From positions 140,212 through 204,211 of the forward strand of contig CAWKEY010000021.1 in the NCBI GenBank assembly GCA_963848675.1: a stretch of DNA of 64,000 nt, in the 5' to 3' direction. Source of the DNA: CAWKEY01 sp963848675. Lineage in GTDB: Bacteria > Pseudomonadota > Gammaproteobacteria > Methylococcales > Methylomonadaceae. Shown in pieces: positions 35,253 through 45,290 of the stretch (within the stretch, counting starts at the first letter, position 1; every line of letters starts with the position of its first letter). The translations under genes were made by a program, and so were the position numbers. The notes beneath the pieces were generated by a model. The model was not told where the DNA came from. It searched no databases and was given only the letters and a program-made list of their open reading frames with translations.

Positions 35253-36245
35253 TCAAGCGTAATGTGAACCGCCCGAATGCACGCCCAATCGCTCAAACAA
35301 GGCCAAATCATGGTTAGTCATGGGATTATCGGTGGTTAGCAATTTATCCCCATAGAAAATCGAGTTGGCCCCGGCCAAAAAGCATAGCGCCTGCATTTCA
35401 TCGCTCATTTTGTTACGGCCGGCCGACAATCGCACGCGTGATTCCGGCAGCATAATTCTGGCCACCGCAATGGTTCTGATAAAAATAAAGGGATCCAGCG
35501 CTTCGGCACCCATCAGTGGCGTGCCTTCCACCTGTACCAGCATATTCACCGGCACGCTTTCAGGATGTTTGGGCAGATTGGCCAGTTGGATCAACAGATT
35601 GGCGCGATCATCGGCGCTTTCGCCCATGCCGACGATGCCGCCGCAGCAGACGTTGATACCCGCTTCTCTTACCCGCTCCAGTGTGTCCAGCCTGTCCTGA
35701 TAAGTGCGCGTGGTAATGACTTCGGAATAATAATCCTCCGAAGTATCCAGATTGTGATTGTAATAATCCAGACCACCTGCCTTAAGCTTGGCCGTTTGCG
35801 CATCGGTCAACATGCCCAGCGTCACACAGGTTTCCATGCCCAGCGCTTTAACGCCCTGTACCATTTCCACTACGCGCTCAATATCCCTGTCTTTTGGCTG
35901 CCGCCAGGCCGCGCCCATGCAAAACCGCGATGCACCCTGAGCTTTGGCCTGCTGCGCAGCCTGTAGCACCTTCTCAACCGGCATTAAGGCTTCCGGCGTT
36001 AAATCGGAATCATATCGCGCACTTTGCGGGCAATAGCCGCAGTCTTCCGAACAGGAACCTGTTTTTATGCTCAACAGGCTGCTCACCTGAACTTCATTCG
36101 GATCAAAATTTTCCCGGTGCACCGTTTGTGCCTTGAAAATCAGATCACTAAATGGCAAGGCATAAAGAGCCTGTACTTCGTCCAGCTGCCAATCATGGCG
36201 AATAGATTTTGTAACTTGAAAGCTAATTGCAGAACTTGCAGACAT
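35253..36245 (-). CDS. bioB: Biotin synthase
   Basis: A 330-residue radical-SAM enzyme that inserts sulfur into dethiobiotin. The CSEDCGYCPQS motif provides the CxxxCxxC ligands of the 4Fe-4S cluster; GGIVGMGE and RLSAGRNKM are typical of BioB. I chose the ATG at 36245 because CCGGAGATTAACAGA precedes it. It heads the biotin operon, divergent from comF, with a candidate BirA operator upstream. Confidence 0.96.
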   Translation of the reverse strand: MSASSAISFQVTKSIRHDWQLDEVQALYALPFSDLIFKAQTVHRENFDPNEVQVSSLLSIKTGSCSEDCGYCPQSARYDSDLTPEALMPVEKVLQAAQQAKAQGASRFCMGAAWRQPKDRDIERVVEMVQGVKALGMETCVTLGMLTDAQTAKLKAGGLDYYNHNLDTSEDYYSEVITTRTYQDRLDTLERVREAGINVCCGGIVGMGESADDRANLLIQLANLPKHPESVPVNMLVQVEGTPLMGAEALDPFIFIRTIAVARIMLPESRVRLSAGRNKMSDEMQALCFLAGANSIFYGDKLLTTDNPMTNHDLALFERLGVHSGGSHYA

Positions 36246-36288
36246 TCTGTTAATCTCCGGCTTGAGTATCGCTTGAGGCACGACAATC

Positions 36289-36321
36289 TTGTCAACCTGT
36301 TTAAATGAAAATAGTAAACAA
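36289..36321. promoter_or_regulatory. Candidate BirA operator / bioB promoter
   Basis: TTGTCAACC, 15 bases, AGTAAACAA. Against the BirA palindrome TTGTAAACC-N14/16-GGTTTACAA the halves match 8/9 and 6/9 with a correct spacer. On the minus strand the better half contains TTGACA, a good -35 box for bioB. It overlaps the comF start codon at 36305. Confidence 0.45.
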
Positions 36322-37012
36322 CTGGATCAATATTATACAGGATTACCTGCTGCCGCCTACCTGCATCTTGTGCGGAAATCCAGGATTTGAATCGCGTGAC
36401 ATTTGCAATCTGTGCTATCGCCACTTGCACAGAAACAGCAACAGCTGCTATCGCTGCGCTGAAGCCTTTGAAGTAGGCATGAATGGCCCGACCCTTTGCG
36501 GCCGCTGCCAAAGCCACCCTCCAGCTTTTGACCGGACTTATGCGCCATTCCTGCATCAAGGCGCCATTCGCCACCTGATAACGTCATTGAAATTCAATGC
36601 CCATTATAAAAACGCACGCCTGCTCGGAACGCTGCTCTCTGAACACCTCAAGCAAACGGCCGAAAAACCGGATTGCCTGATACCGGTGCCGCTGCATAAA
36701 GCCCGCTACCGGCAGCGCGGTTTCAATCAGGCCATAGAGATTGGCCGCACTGTCTGCAAAGAATTGGACATTCCGCTTGATATTTCGTCCTGCCAACGCC
36801 AACGAAATACTGCGCATCAGACCGGTTTGCCGGCTAGGCAACGCCGCAAGAATCTGGATAAGGCCTTCTCGGTCATCAAACCAATTGAAGTCCAACACAT
36901 TGCCATTCTTGATGATGTCATGACGACAGGCTCGACCGCTCATGAACTCGCCCGCCTACTTAAGAAAGCCGGTGTTAACCGTGTAGATGTCTGGGTTTGC
37001 GCCAGAGCTTGA
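36305..37012 (+). CDS. comF: ComF family protein (double zinc ribbon and phosphoribosyltransferase)
   Basis: A 235-residue protein with N-terminal cysteine pairs (CILC; CNLC; CYRC; CGRC) forming a double zinc ribbon, followed by a PRTase domain with the PRPP loop ILDDVMTTGSTAHEL near the C-terminus and VPLHKARYRQRGFNQA. ComF proteins are needed for natural transformation in several bacteria, while the exact reaction is unclear. It is divergent from bioB by 59 bp. Confidence 0.88.
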   Translation: MKIVNNWINIIQDYLLPPTCILCGNPGFESRDICNLCYRHLHRNSNSCYRCAEAFEVGMNGPTLCGRCQSHPPAFDRTYAPFLHQGAIRHLITSLKFNAHYKNARLLGTLLSEHLKQTAEKPDCLIPVPLHKARYRQRGFNQAIEIGRTVCKELDIPLDISSCQRQRNTAHQTGLPARQRRKNLDKAFSVIKPIEVQHIAILDDVMTTGSTAHELARLLKKAGVNRVDVWVCARA

Positions 37013-37070
37013 TTGTAATCAAATTTAAGTGCCGAAGTTGGATCGGCAGATAAAGCCCGTTTTTGTAAAC

Positions 37071-38591
37071 ATGACAAAATTGCGTTATCCATACAGTAAA
37101 TTTTGGGACTTTTGCTGCCTATTCGCAGGCATTTTTCTCATGTTATCTTTTGCCCCTTTTCAATACGCATATTTGGCGCTCGCTGCACTTTGTTTTTTGT
37201 TTGCATCCTGGCTACACATCACGCCCGGACGCGCCGCATTAAGAGGTTTTTTATTCGGCCTGGGCGCTTTCGGTACCGGCGTCTCCTGGGTTTATATCAG
37301 CATTCATGATTTTGGCGGCGCCAGCGTCATGGCGTCCATTGCCCTTACCAGTCTATTTGTTGGTGTCTGGGCCATGTTTCCAGCATTGGCTGGATATCTT
37401 TCAGTCATGGCGATGCCCAAAAATTCCGGTCTGCTGCAAATTTTAATCATGCCCACGGTTTGGATATTGATTGAATATACGCGCGGTTATTTATGGCTGA
37501 ACGGATTTCCCTGGCTGCAAATCGCCTATAGCCAATTAGAAACACCTTTGGCGGGATATATTCCCATTCTGGGAGTTTATGGCACGGGATTTGTGTTAGC
37601 CATGACGGCAGCCGCCCTGCTTGCCGCTTTTTACAATAAAAAAATGCGCGGAGTACTGCTGACTATGATTGCTCTCGTGTGGGCAGCCGGCAGTGGTTTG
37701 CAAACAATTGAATGGACTTATGCTATCGGACAACCTTTTAACGTCGCCTTACTTCAAGGCAACATTACCCAGGACCAAAAATGGCGACCCGAGAATAAAA
37801 TCAAAACGCTTTTGCGATACAAGAGGATGACCGAAGAAAACTGGGATGCGTCGGTCATTGTCTGGCCTGAAACGGCTATTCCTGCCTATCTAGCCGAGGT
37901 CAATGAAACTTTTTTGCAGCCGCTGCATGTTGAGGCAACCAAACGGCAAAGCGATTTGATTATCAGCGTCCCTGCGAAAGGCGCTACACAACATGACAAT
38001 TATAATGCTGTCATTACTTTGGGAAAGCACCAAGGCATGTATCGCAAAAATCATTTGTTGCCTTTTGGCGAATATCTGCCTTTACAACCCCTATCCGGAT
38101 TTATCCTGGATAAGCTAAAGATTAGATTAGGTGATTTTAAACCGGGCGGAGCGAATCAGGATTTACTAAAAGCGGGAGGCTATCCGTTTATTACCTCCAT
38201 TTGCTATGAAGATGCGTTCGGCTATGCCCATATTCGTAGACTGAATGACGCAGCCTACCTTGTCAATGTAACCAATGACGCCTGGTTTGGCGACTCACTG
38301 GAACCTCATCAACATCTACAAATCGCCCAAATGCGGGCCATGGAAACCGGGCGATTTTTATTACGTGCCACTAATACCGGCGTGACCGCCATTGTGGCGC
38401 CGGATGGCAAGATCATTAATCAGGCGCCATTATTTACAACGACAGCACTCAGAGGGGCAATTACGCCCATGGCAGGATTAACACCTTACTCCAGGCTTGG
38501 TGATGCAGCGGTAATCAATGTTCTGTTGATTTCATTATTTTGCATGATGCTATACCGCCTGATTTTATGGCGTAAACGCCCTCAAATTTAG
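37071..38591 (+). CDS. lnt: Apolipoprotein N-acyltransferase
   Basis: A 506-residue inner-membrane enzyme that adds the third acyl chain to lipoproteins. Hydrophobic helices occupy the first roughly 200 residues. A nitrilase-like periplasmic domain follows, with the catalytic Glu in WPETAIP, Lys in KNHLLPFGEYLP and Cys in SICYEDAFG, and a last helix lies at the C-terminus. I prefer the ATG at 37071; the GTG at 37029 adds 14 residues without support. Confidence 0.93.
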   Translation: MTKLRYPYSKFWDFCCLFAGIFLMLSFAPFQYAYLALAALCFLFASWLHITPGRAALRGFLFGLGAFGTGVSWVYISIHDFGGASVMASIALTSLFVGVWAMFPALAGYLSVMAMPKNSGLLQILIMPTVWILIEYTRGYLWLNGFPWLQIAYSQLETPLAGYIPILGVYGTGFVLAMTAAALLAAFYNKKMRGVLLTMIALVWAAGSGLQTIEWTYAIGQPFNVALLQGNITQDQKWRPENKIKTLLRYKRMTEENWDASVIVWPETAIPAYLAEVNETFLQPLHVEATKRQSDLIISVPAKGATQHDNYNAVITLGKHQGMYRKNHLLPFGEYLPLQPLSGFILDKLKIRLGDFKPGGANQDLLKAGGYPFITSICYEDAFGYAHIRRLNDAAYLVNVTNDAWFGDSLEPHQHLQIAQMRAMETGRFLLRATNTGVTAIVAPDGKIINQAPLFTTTALRGAITPMAGLTPYSRLGDAAVINVLLISLFCMMLYRLILWRKRPQI

Positions 38592-38658
38592 CTCAATACG
38601 TCTTCTGGCCAAATTTTCTCGCCATTTAACAGGTATGCTCCGAAAACATTTATTTGAA

Positions 38659-39798
38659 TTATTGGTTTTGCTGTTTAAACGGCAGAAAAACGGCCGCATC
38701 CTGTTTATAAAACTGCAGGGCTTTTTGCTCTCTGGCTATAAACTGTTCGATCGCTTTGGCAAACCGGGCATCTTTAATCCAGTGCGCGGAATACGTGGTG
38801 ATTGGCTCAAATCCACGCGAAATCTTGTGTTCGCCTTGAGCACCGGAATCAAACCGCTGCAAGCCCTGCTCGATGCAATAGTCCAGTCCCTGATAATAGC
38901 AGGCTTCAAAATGCAGGGCATTATAGTCTTCATAACAGCCCCAATAGCGGCCATACAAGGTCTCGTCGCCGACAAAACTCAATGCCGCGCCCACATAGCG
39001 GCCGTCTTTTAACGCCAGAACCAATAGTAGCTGCTCGGGCATGGTGGCCGCTATTTGCTGAAAAAACGCCAGATTCAAATAAGGCTGCGAGCCTCTTTTC
39101 AAATACGTCATCGAATAAAACTGAAAAAATACCTGCCATTGCAAATCACTGACATCCGGTCCCGCGATACGCAGGATACGAATGCCCTGTTCGCTGACTA
39201 GGCACCGCTCGCGCTTGAGCATTTTGCGTTTGCCGGCGCTCAGGCTTTGCAGATAGTCATCGAAATCGTGGTAACCACGGTTAAACCAGTGAAACTGCAC
39301 ACCCTCGCGAATACTCAAGCCCAATGACCGTAACTGTTCGGCCTGCTGCTCGATCGGGAACAAGCAATGCCATGAAGAAATACCACCTTGTTCTGAAAGC
39401 TTTTTGATAAAGTCCAGCAATGCTTGCATGACTTGAAGCGGGCCGGTACCGGCTTGAATAACAATTCGCGCGCCCTGACAAGGTGTCAGCGGGATGGCTG
39501 TCAAGCCTTTTGGGTAATAATCGAGTCCCTGCTGCTGATAAGCCTGTGCCCACTGATGATCAAACACATATTCGCCCCAGGAATGCTGTTTGAGATACAG
39601 CGGCATCAACGCAACCAGTTGATCATCATCCAACACCAGCAAATGGGAAGGAACCCAGCCCGTTTGCGCGGAGACCGAACCGCTTTGCTCCAGCGCCAAT
39701 AAAAACTCATGACGCAGAAAGGGGTAAGCAACGCCGGCCAGACGATTCCAGTCAGCCCCATCAGCTTGCGTCATGCTATTGATTTGTTTTACTTGCAT
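38659..39798 (-). CDS. FemAB-like / GNAT-fold acyltransferase (DUF482 type)
   Basis: A 379-residue soluble protein of the FemAB-like group once called DUF482, with PFLRHEFLLALEQSGSV near the start, YVGAALSFVGDETLYGRYWG and the C-terminal FDSGAQGEHKISRGFEP. Relatives are annotated as peptidoglycan-related or GNAT acyltransferases, but the substrate is not established. The start is ATG 39798 (MQVKQINSMTQ). It is divergent from the DUF938 gene. Confidence 0.8.
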   Translation of the reverse strand: MQVKQINSMTQADGADWNRLAGVAYPFLRHEFLLALEQSGSVSAQTGWVPSHLLVLDDDQLVALMPLYLKQHSWGEYVFDHQWAQAYQQQGLDYYPKGLTAIPLTPCQGARIVIQAGTGPLQVMQALLDFIKKLSEQGGISSWHCLFPIEQQAEQLRSLGLSIREGVQFHWFNRGYHDFDDYLQSLSAGKRKMLKRERCLVSEQGIRILRIAGPDVSDLQWQVFFQFYSMTYLKRGSQPYLNLAFFQQIAATMPEQLLLVLALKDGRYVGAALSFVGDETLYGRYWGCYEDYNALHFEACYYQGLDYCIEQGLQRFDSGAQGEHKISRGFEPITTYSAHWIKDARFAKAIEQFIAREQKALQFYKQDAAVFLPFKQQNQ

Positions 39799-39851
39799 TT
39801 TTAAAAACAGTACAGTTGACACTGTAAGATAACATCAATCCATCGTAAATA

Positions 39852-40448
39852 ATGACTCATAAACCTTTTTCACAGGCCTGTGAAAATAATAAAGCCCCCA
39901 TTTTGCAGATTATTAGAAGCATTTTTTCTCAGCCAGCCACCATTTGGGAAATCGGCAGCGGCACGGGTCAGCACGCCTGTTATTTTGCCAAACACCTGCC
40001 GCATGTTGAATGGCAGCCTACCGATAAGGCTGAACATATTCCCGGTATCCGTTTGTGGCAGGAAGACGCGCAATTAGCCAACCTGAAACCGCCTTTAAGC
40101 CTGGATGTTACAGATGAGGTATGGCCATGCAGATCTATAGACGCATTATTCACCGCCAATACGCTGCATATCATGAGCCGGGATGAAGTGCAGAGTTTCT
40201 TTGAGCGCCTGACCATTTACATGAATGCCAACGCGATGCTTTGTATGTATGGCCCGTTTAACTATAACGGAACTTATACCAGTGACAGCAATGCCTGTTT
40301 TGACCAATGGCTTAAAAGCCAGAATGCCTTAAGTGGCATTAAAGATAGTGAATACGTTCTGTCTTTAGCAACATCCATCGGCCTTAAATTAGTGTCTGAT
40401 TTTGCCATGCCCGCCAACAATCGACTGCTGGTTTTGCAAAACAGCTAA
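39852..40448 (+). CDS. DUF938 SAM-dependent methyltransferase-like protein
   Basis: A 198-residue protein with WEIGSGTGQHACYFA (SAM-binding loop) and the DUF938 N-terminus FSQACENNKAPIL. The fold should be a class I methyltransferase; no substrate is known. It starts 53 bp from the divergent FemAB-like gene. Confidence 0.82.
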   Translation: MTHKPFSQACENNKAPILQIIRSIFSQPATIWEIGSGTGQHACYFAKHLPHVEWQPTDKAEHIPGIRLWQEDAQLANLKPPLSLDVTDEVWPCRSIDALFTANTLHIMSRDEVQSFFERLTIYMNANAMLCMYGPFNYNGTYTSDSNACFDQWLKSQNALSGIKDSEYVLSLATSIGLKLVSDFAMPANNRLLVLQNS

Positions 40449-40507
40449 AACCATAGCGGCAGATACGTAATGCGGACGAAGTCTTGCCGATCCGGCTTTT
40501 TAGCAAT

Positions 40508-40532
40508 AAAAAAAGGGCGGCTAAAGCCGCCC
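40508..40532 (-). terminator. Intrinsic terminator of transketolase
   Basis: Stem GGGCGGCT / AGCCGCCC with a two-base loop. The A7 run on its left becomes U7 on the minus strand, directly downstream of the transketolase stop. Confidence 0.85.
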
Positions 40533-40552
40533 CTTCTGAACGCTTAATCGGA

Positions 40553-42457
40553 TCAAGCTTTCAGCAGTTCCTTAACCTTGGCCATGATGCCTACCGGATC
40601 GATGCCTTGATGCGGAAATTGTTCCCATAGCCCACCGCAGCCTTCCTGATGCGTGCCCAGATGCGCGTATTTGGGCGCATGACCGCGTTCAAGCAACCAG
40701 GAGCCAAAACGGCTACCCAAACCGGTTTTACGGTTGAAGGATTCCACCACCAGCACCATAGGCGATGCGCCCAGTTTAGCCATCATGTCCTCATCGATGG
40801 CCGTCAAGGTTGGTTTGTTGATCAGACCAACATCAATGCCTTCCTGCTTCAGACGCTCTACCGCATCCAGGGCGCGGTACAAGGCTTCACCGAAGCTGAC
40901 GATATAACCTTGAGTCCCCTCGCGGATCACTTCATCCTTGCCGGAAACGAACTTGTAGTTGCCGCTAAAGAATTCATCACCGTTGCTATCCAGAATCATC
41001 GGAACCTTGGAGCGGGTCGAGAACACAAAACGCAGGCCCGGATTGAAGAAGATGGTTTCCATGCAGGCTTTCATCTGGTTCGGATCAGCGGGAAAGTAAA
41101 GGTTGGTCGCATAGCCGTCGCTCAAACCGTTGTCGGCAAACATGTTGTTCAGACCGAAATGGCAGGTATTGTCGGCCATATCATCAATCCCCGAATGGGA
41201 AAAGTGGCAGAGCACATTGGAATTATTCAAGCGCGCCATGGTGATCTCGGAAATACACATTTCCAGGAAGGCGCTGAAAGTGCCAAAAATGCCTTGTTTG
41301 CCCTTTTCCATCCCGAAACCGGCCGCAGCCGAGAAATTGCCGCGTTCCATGATGCCGGAGGAGATAAACACTTCAGGATAGGCATCGTGGATTTTTTTCA
41401 GGCCGCAGGAGCCTTCCAGATCGCTGTCTATCACGCGCACTTTTTCAACCCGATCGGCTTCGCTCATGCGTCCTAAGATCGCAACAGCGGCGTCGCCGAA
41501 AACGTTGCGGTTGGCGTCCCATTTGTCGCTGGATCCCTTAAATACATAGTCGTGCTTGGGCGCCTTGATGCCTTTGAGATGATCGGCCGCGGCTTGTTGT
41601 CCGCGGGATTCCAGGTATTCAATTGCCAGTTTCACGGTAATCACGTCATGACCATGGGTGGAGCCTTCCAGACCCACAATTCCCGGGCACATCGGACGAT
41701 GGTTAATCACAGCAACCGGGCCGGCGGTGTTGACGGCGGTGCAAATACGCTGATACAGATCGTCAATATCTTCGCCATCGCCCTCGAGAACTGTTAAACC
41801 GTGGCCGGCCAGCGTTTTAGCGGTCGTACATCCCGTTAAATAATGCGAGGGGTGACCGGCAATGGTGACATCGTTGTCATCGATAATCAGTTTGACATTT
41901 AGCTCTTGCGCAACGGCAAGGCGTGCCGCTTCGGCATCGTTGCCTTCCTGCTGGGAGCCGTCCGAGCCCAGACAGAACAGAATCTTGCACGGATTGGCCA
42001 TGGCCACGCCATTGACATAAGGCCACATGTGCCCCAAGCGTCCCGAGCTAAATTTTACGCCGGGCGTAAAGCCCAGTTCCGGATGTCCTGGGAGATGCGA
42101 ATGGGCCTCGCGATAACGCATCAGTTGTTCTGCGGGCAGGTCACCGTTCAAGGCAGACATTAGATATTGAGTGGCCACACGATGCCCTGCTTCGTCAAAA
42201 AAAATCGGCACGTATTGATCGGCATCGCCGCGAAACAAAGCGTCCATAATCACGACTTCGGGCACGGTATCGTAGGGACCGCCGGTATGTCCGCCGACGC
42301 CTCTGGCAGCGCCGGTAGCGGTAAAGAAGACGATCGCGTCACGGCACAGTTGAATATTAGCCTTGAGGCTGGCCCGCTGCTCGTTTGTTAGGGTTTTATT
42401 GCTGGTGTTCAGAGTTATGCGCTGATAAGCGCCAAGATCAATTGGAAATGTATTCAT
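40553..42457 (-). CDS. tkt: Transketolase
   Basis: A 634-residue thiamine-diphosphate enzyme for the pentose-phosphate interconversions that feed RuMP-cycle regeneration in methanotrophs. The TPP motif LGSDGSQQEGND ... IIDDNDVTIAG, an N-terminal GHTGGPYDTVP segment and the C-terminal Tkt region (VSFGEALYRALDAVERL, VVESFNRKTGLG) are visible. It resembles a methylotroph-type transketolase more than E. coli TktA, by recollection. It is monocistronic, with its own terminator. Confidence 0.85.
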   Translation of the reverse strand: MNTFPIDLGAYQRITLNTSNKTLTNEQRASLKANIQLCRDAIVFFTATGAARGVGGHTGGPYDTVPEVVIMDALFRGDADQYVPIFFDEAGHRVATQYLMSALNGDLPAEQLMRYREAHSHLPGHPELGFTPGVKFSSGRLGHMWPYVNGVAMANPCKILFCLGSDGSQQEGNDAEAARLAVAQELNVKLIIDDNDVTIAGHPSHYLTGCTTAKTLAGHGLTVLEGDGEDIDDLYQRICTAVNTAGPVAVINHRPMCPGIVGLEGSTHGHDVITVKLAIEYLESRGQQAAADHLKGIKAPKHDYVFKGSSDKWDANRNVFGDAAVAILGRMSEADRVEKVRVIDSDLEGSCGLKKIHDAYPEVFISSGIMERGNFSAAAGFGMEKGKQGIFGTFSAFLEMCISEITMARLNNSNVLCHFSHSGIDDMADNTCHFGLNNMFADNGLSDGYATNLYFPADPNQMKACMETIFFNPGLRFVFSTRSKVPMILDSNGDEFFSGNYKFVSGKDEVIREGTQGYIVSFGEALYRALDAVERLKQEGIDVGLINKPTLTAIDEDMMAKLGASPMVLVVESFNRKTGLGSRFGSWLLERGHAPKYAHLGTHQEGCGGLWEQFPHQGIDPVGIMAKVKELLKA

Positions 42458-42849
42458 CGTTAAGCTCTTGTTATTAAAATTAAATGAGTGACCGATTAAG
42501 AAGCCGAAAGAACTGCTTTCAGCTAAATCCTTCTGATAATAAGTTAAAACAGCGATTTTCGATATAACATTTTCTGCTGATTAGGAATATTCAGCTCTAG
42601 CCTCTATATATCTGGCCGGCCATAAATGGTCACAGCCCAGGCAACCGCCACTGGGGGCAGGGGTTTGAGCTGAAATCGCCGATTAAATTGATAGCTGATC
42701 GCAGCTATCCCTAAAAACCGCAGTTAGTCCACGAAAAGCGCGAAGGCACGAAAGTAATAAGACTATTGTAGACACAGCCACTTACCCTTTGGGCGTCGAT
42801 CTAAAACATGCTATCTATTTGAATATGTTGGTGCTTTTTGTGATTTTCG
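42458..42849. other. Intergenic region upstream of transketolase
   Basis: About 390 bp without a gene. It holds the presumptive tkt promoter, a short perfect inverted repeat GATAGCTG-ATCG-CAGCTATC at 42690-42709, and a degraded CACGAAG-type repeat arm near 42727-42756. I see nothing else. Confidence 0.5.
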
Positions 42850-43139
42850 GTGCGCTGTCCCCCGGCCTGAGAGGAGGTTGCCATGTAAATTGTCGATTAG
42901 ACATGTAGCTTCGGTCTGTCGTGTACCGGCAACGGGACACGGGGGGCAAGAGCCGGTCATGCGTGGAAGCGCATAGCGAAGGTGCGGAAACGTACCGGAC
43001 AGCGAAGCGGTGAGCCATAGAGCAAGCGAAACTTATTCGGCCTCGTTACACTAAGGAGAGTGGTTAACCTGCCGGAAAAGGCGAAACGAAACCAGCACGG
43101 ACTGTGAAGCAATTGTTGGCGCCAACAAGCATTGTCAAA
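42850..43139 (+). mobile_element. Group II intron-like 5' remnant
   Basis: It begins GTGCGCTGTCCCCCGG, a typical group II intron 5' start (GTGCG), and continues with structured GC-rich stretches (GGAAACGTACCGGACAGCG, GTGAGCCATAGAGCAAGCG, ACTAAGGAGAGTGG) like domain I. No intron-encoded reverse transcriptase and no domain V or 3' end follow; sequence switches directly into a broken coding region. I read it as a truncated, inactive intron. The identification is by recollection of intron sequence style. Confidence 0.45.
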
Positions 43140-44824
43140 ACGTACCTCGATCCATTAAATATTTACGTTTTATGCGAAAACGCATCTCGAATTAAAAAGG
43201 TTGTTACAGAAGCGATGGCCTTATAAAGCATTCAATCCGAGCGAGCAGAGTTCAAATCCGATCCAGTGGCGCAAAGAGAGTTGAAAGATCGTCTACACAC
43301 TATTAAGCACATCGAAGCAGAAATTTTAAGTCAATATTTGGAGCAACCCGAATCGAATCGATGAGTTTGGCGAGGCGAGCGACTGAAATTACCTACGCGG
43401 CGCGAATTACAAAATCAATTATCCAATGTATTAGAAACGGTTTATGACCAAGCACCGTTAGTTAAAAATGAGCTGACAAATCGCGATAAAACATCAGGGT
43501 AGGCTAATGGTGCCAAAAATAAACTGATTCAGGCATTGTTATCAAACGCCCATTTAGAAGATCTCGGCTTTGACAGCACAAAATACCCTGCCGAAAAAAC
43601 CATTTATCGTGCCGTCTTTAAAGAGACAGGCATTCATGCCAATAAAAAAGGTTTGTGGCAATTAGTGGCACCACCTGCTGAAAATAAATACCGGTTTTCA
43701 TATGTTTGGCAGGGGATCAATGATTTCTTAGCGAACAGCTCTTCGCCACGAAAATTGACAGACATCTATTCGCTCATAGAAAAACCACCCTATGGTGTGC
43801 AAAAAGGTGTGTCATCGTTAATTTTTGTAGCCTACTATATGGCTAATCAAAGATCGCTGGCACTCTACGAAAGCGATGTTTTTTGCCCATTAGTTACCCA
43901 GGAAGTTTTCGAAATTTTAGCTAAACGCCCTGAACTGTTCTCTGTTGAAGCTTTCGACTTCACAGGAATAAGAGCCAACCTGTTTAATAGCTATCTGGAA
44001 AAACTGATAGGAAAAGTACCAGTAAGAAAGCACATTGCTTGACATTGTAAAGCCATTGGCGAAATTTATTGCCCAGTTACCTCAATACACACTTTCAATG
44101 AAAACCCTGGATTCTCAAACGATTGCAGTTCGTGATGCCTTTCAGAATACGCAAAGCCCAAGAAGCTGCTATTTGAAACATTGCCCCAGGCTTGCGGTTA
44201 TCCGTCGTATGTTGGAACAGACTTGAATACCAACAATCCAAACGATTTTTTAAATGAACTGGTTAGGCACTTAAATATCTTAAACAAAGCGTATGAAAAC
44301 CTGCTTAAAAGTTTTAAAGACCAGCTAGCCAGTGCGCTTAAAGAACCTGCTGATTTAAACCTGGCCGATCTTAGCACCGCTATAACCAAAAAGTACGCGG
44401 GGTTAGAAAAATACACCATTGATTTGCAAGGACTTAAAGCCTTTATCTTAAGACTGCAAAATAACAAAGAAACTGATGAAGCCTGGCTGGAATCAATAGC
44501 CGCTTTCCTTGGTAAAGCGCCGCCTAATAAATGGCTGCAAAATCATAGTTTGGATGCAGAATACCGCCTTATCGAGTTTAGTGATCGCCTGGATCAACTG
44601 GCATATTGGTGCATTCGCATCAATTGAAGGCTAATGTAGATACCCAGGTGACAGTATTCCGTGTTGTTAACGAGCAAGGGGCAAAAGACCAAATAGCGTA
44701 TCTGAATGAACAACTAAGAAATCAGGCGCGAGCTGTTGTTGATGGTATTCAGTACGATTTTAAAAATGCCAACAAACAATTGAAGTTGGCGATTATTGCC
44801 GAACTCATCAGTGAAGTGAGCTAA
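43140..44824 (+). pseudogene. Degraded large defence-type ATPase-like protein, C-terminal portion
   Basis: A coherent protein can be followed through three in-frame stops (43224, 43362, 43500) and frameshifts near 44035, 44190 and 44610. It reads LDPLNIYVLCENASRIKKVV, WRGERLKLPTRRELQNQLSN, VYDQAPLVKNELTNRDKTSG, then KLTDIYSLIEKPPYGVQKG and SQTIAVRDAFQNTQSP. By recollection this resembles the C-terminal half of very large ATPases found in phage-defence clusters (BrxC/PglY/DUF6079-like), but I cannot confirm the family. The N-terminal half is absent and the group II intron-like remnant abuts it. It is clearly non-functional. Confidence 0.6.
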
Positions 44825-44915
44825 CTTATGCGTTTAACAGTCTTTCAAACACAGGTTATATCATGGACGATGACTGTGTTTTAGAGGATATGCGCACTGT
44901 GAAAAAATTATAATA

Positions 44916-45290
44916 ATGAAAGGTGCAAAAGTTGAGTCTCATGAGCAAAACGACCAAGACATTCAGTGGACTCGCATTGTCGAGTTGGAACTGGTGCCGC
45001 ACCCGGATCAACTTCTACCTGAGATTACGGAGATGGACTTCGGAATGAATAGCGGAGCATTGAGGATGAAGCAGCTTGCTGCAACAGCCGGTCACATACT
45101 GCGAAAATGGTGCATGGACTGTTCACCTATCCACAGCTTTCAAGGAGGCGGAATGCCCGTTGAGGCTAAGGAATCAGTTGGCTTTGTATGGGGTAAAAAA
45201 TGCCGTGATTACCTCGGATTAACAAATGTGTTGATCAGCAACCCGTCGAAGCTAAATCGGCCTAAAGCAGAGAGGATGAATTGTGTCTGA
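44916..45290 (+). CDS. Doubtful hypothetical ORF ahead of hsdR
   Basis: A 124-residue frame overlapping the hsdR start by a few bases. It shows no motif, membrane helix or family I know. Composition is plausible for protein, but everything around it is decayed, so it may be a gene fragment. Confidence 0.3.
   Translation: MKGAKVESHEQNDQDIQWTRIVELELVPHPDQLLPEITEMDFGMNSGALRMKQLAATAGHILRKWCMDCSPIHSFQGGGMPVEAKESVGFVWGKKCRDYLGLTNVLISNPSKLNRPKAERMNCV

Noticed and set aside
40649..41476. A 275-codon plus-strand ORF opposite transketolase
   Set aside because: Transketolase motifs on the minus strand explain the sequence; long antisense frames are common in GC-balanced coding DNA.
42690..42709. Short perfect inverted repeat upstream of transketolase considered as a terminator or operator
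   Set aside because: No T run follows on either strand and no known operator matches; listed only as part of the intergenic description.
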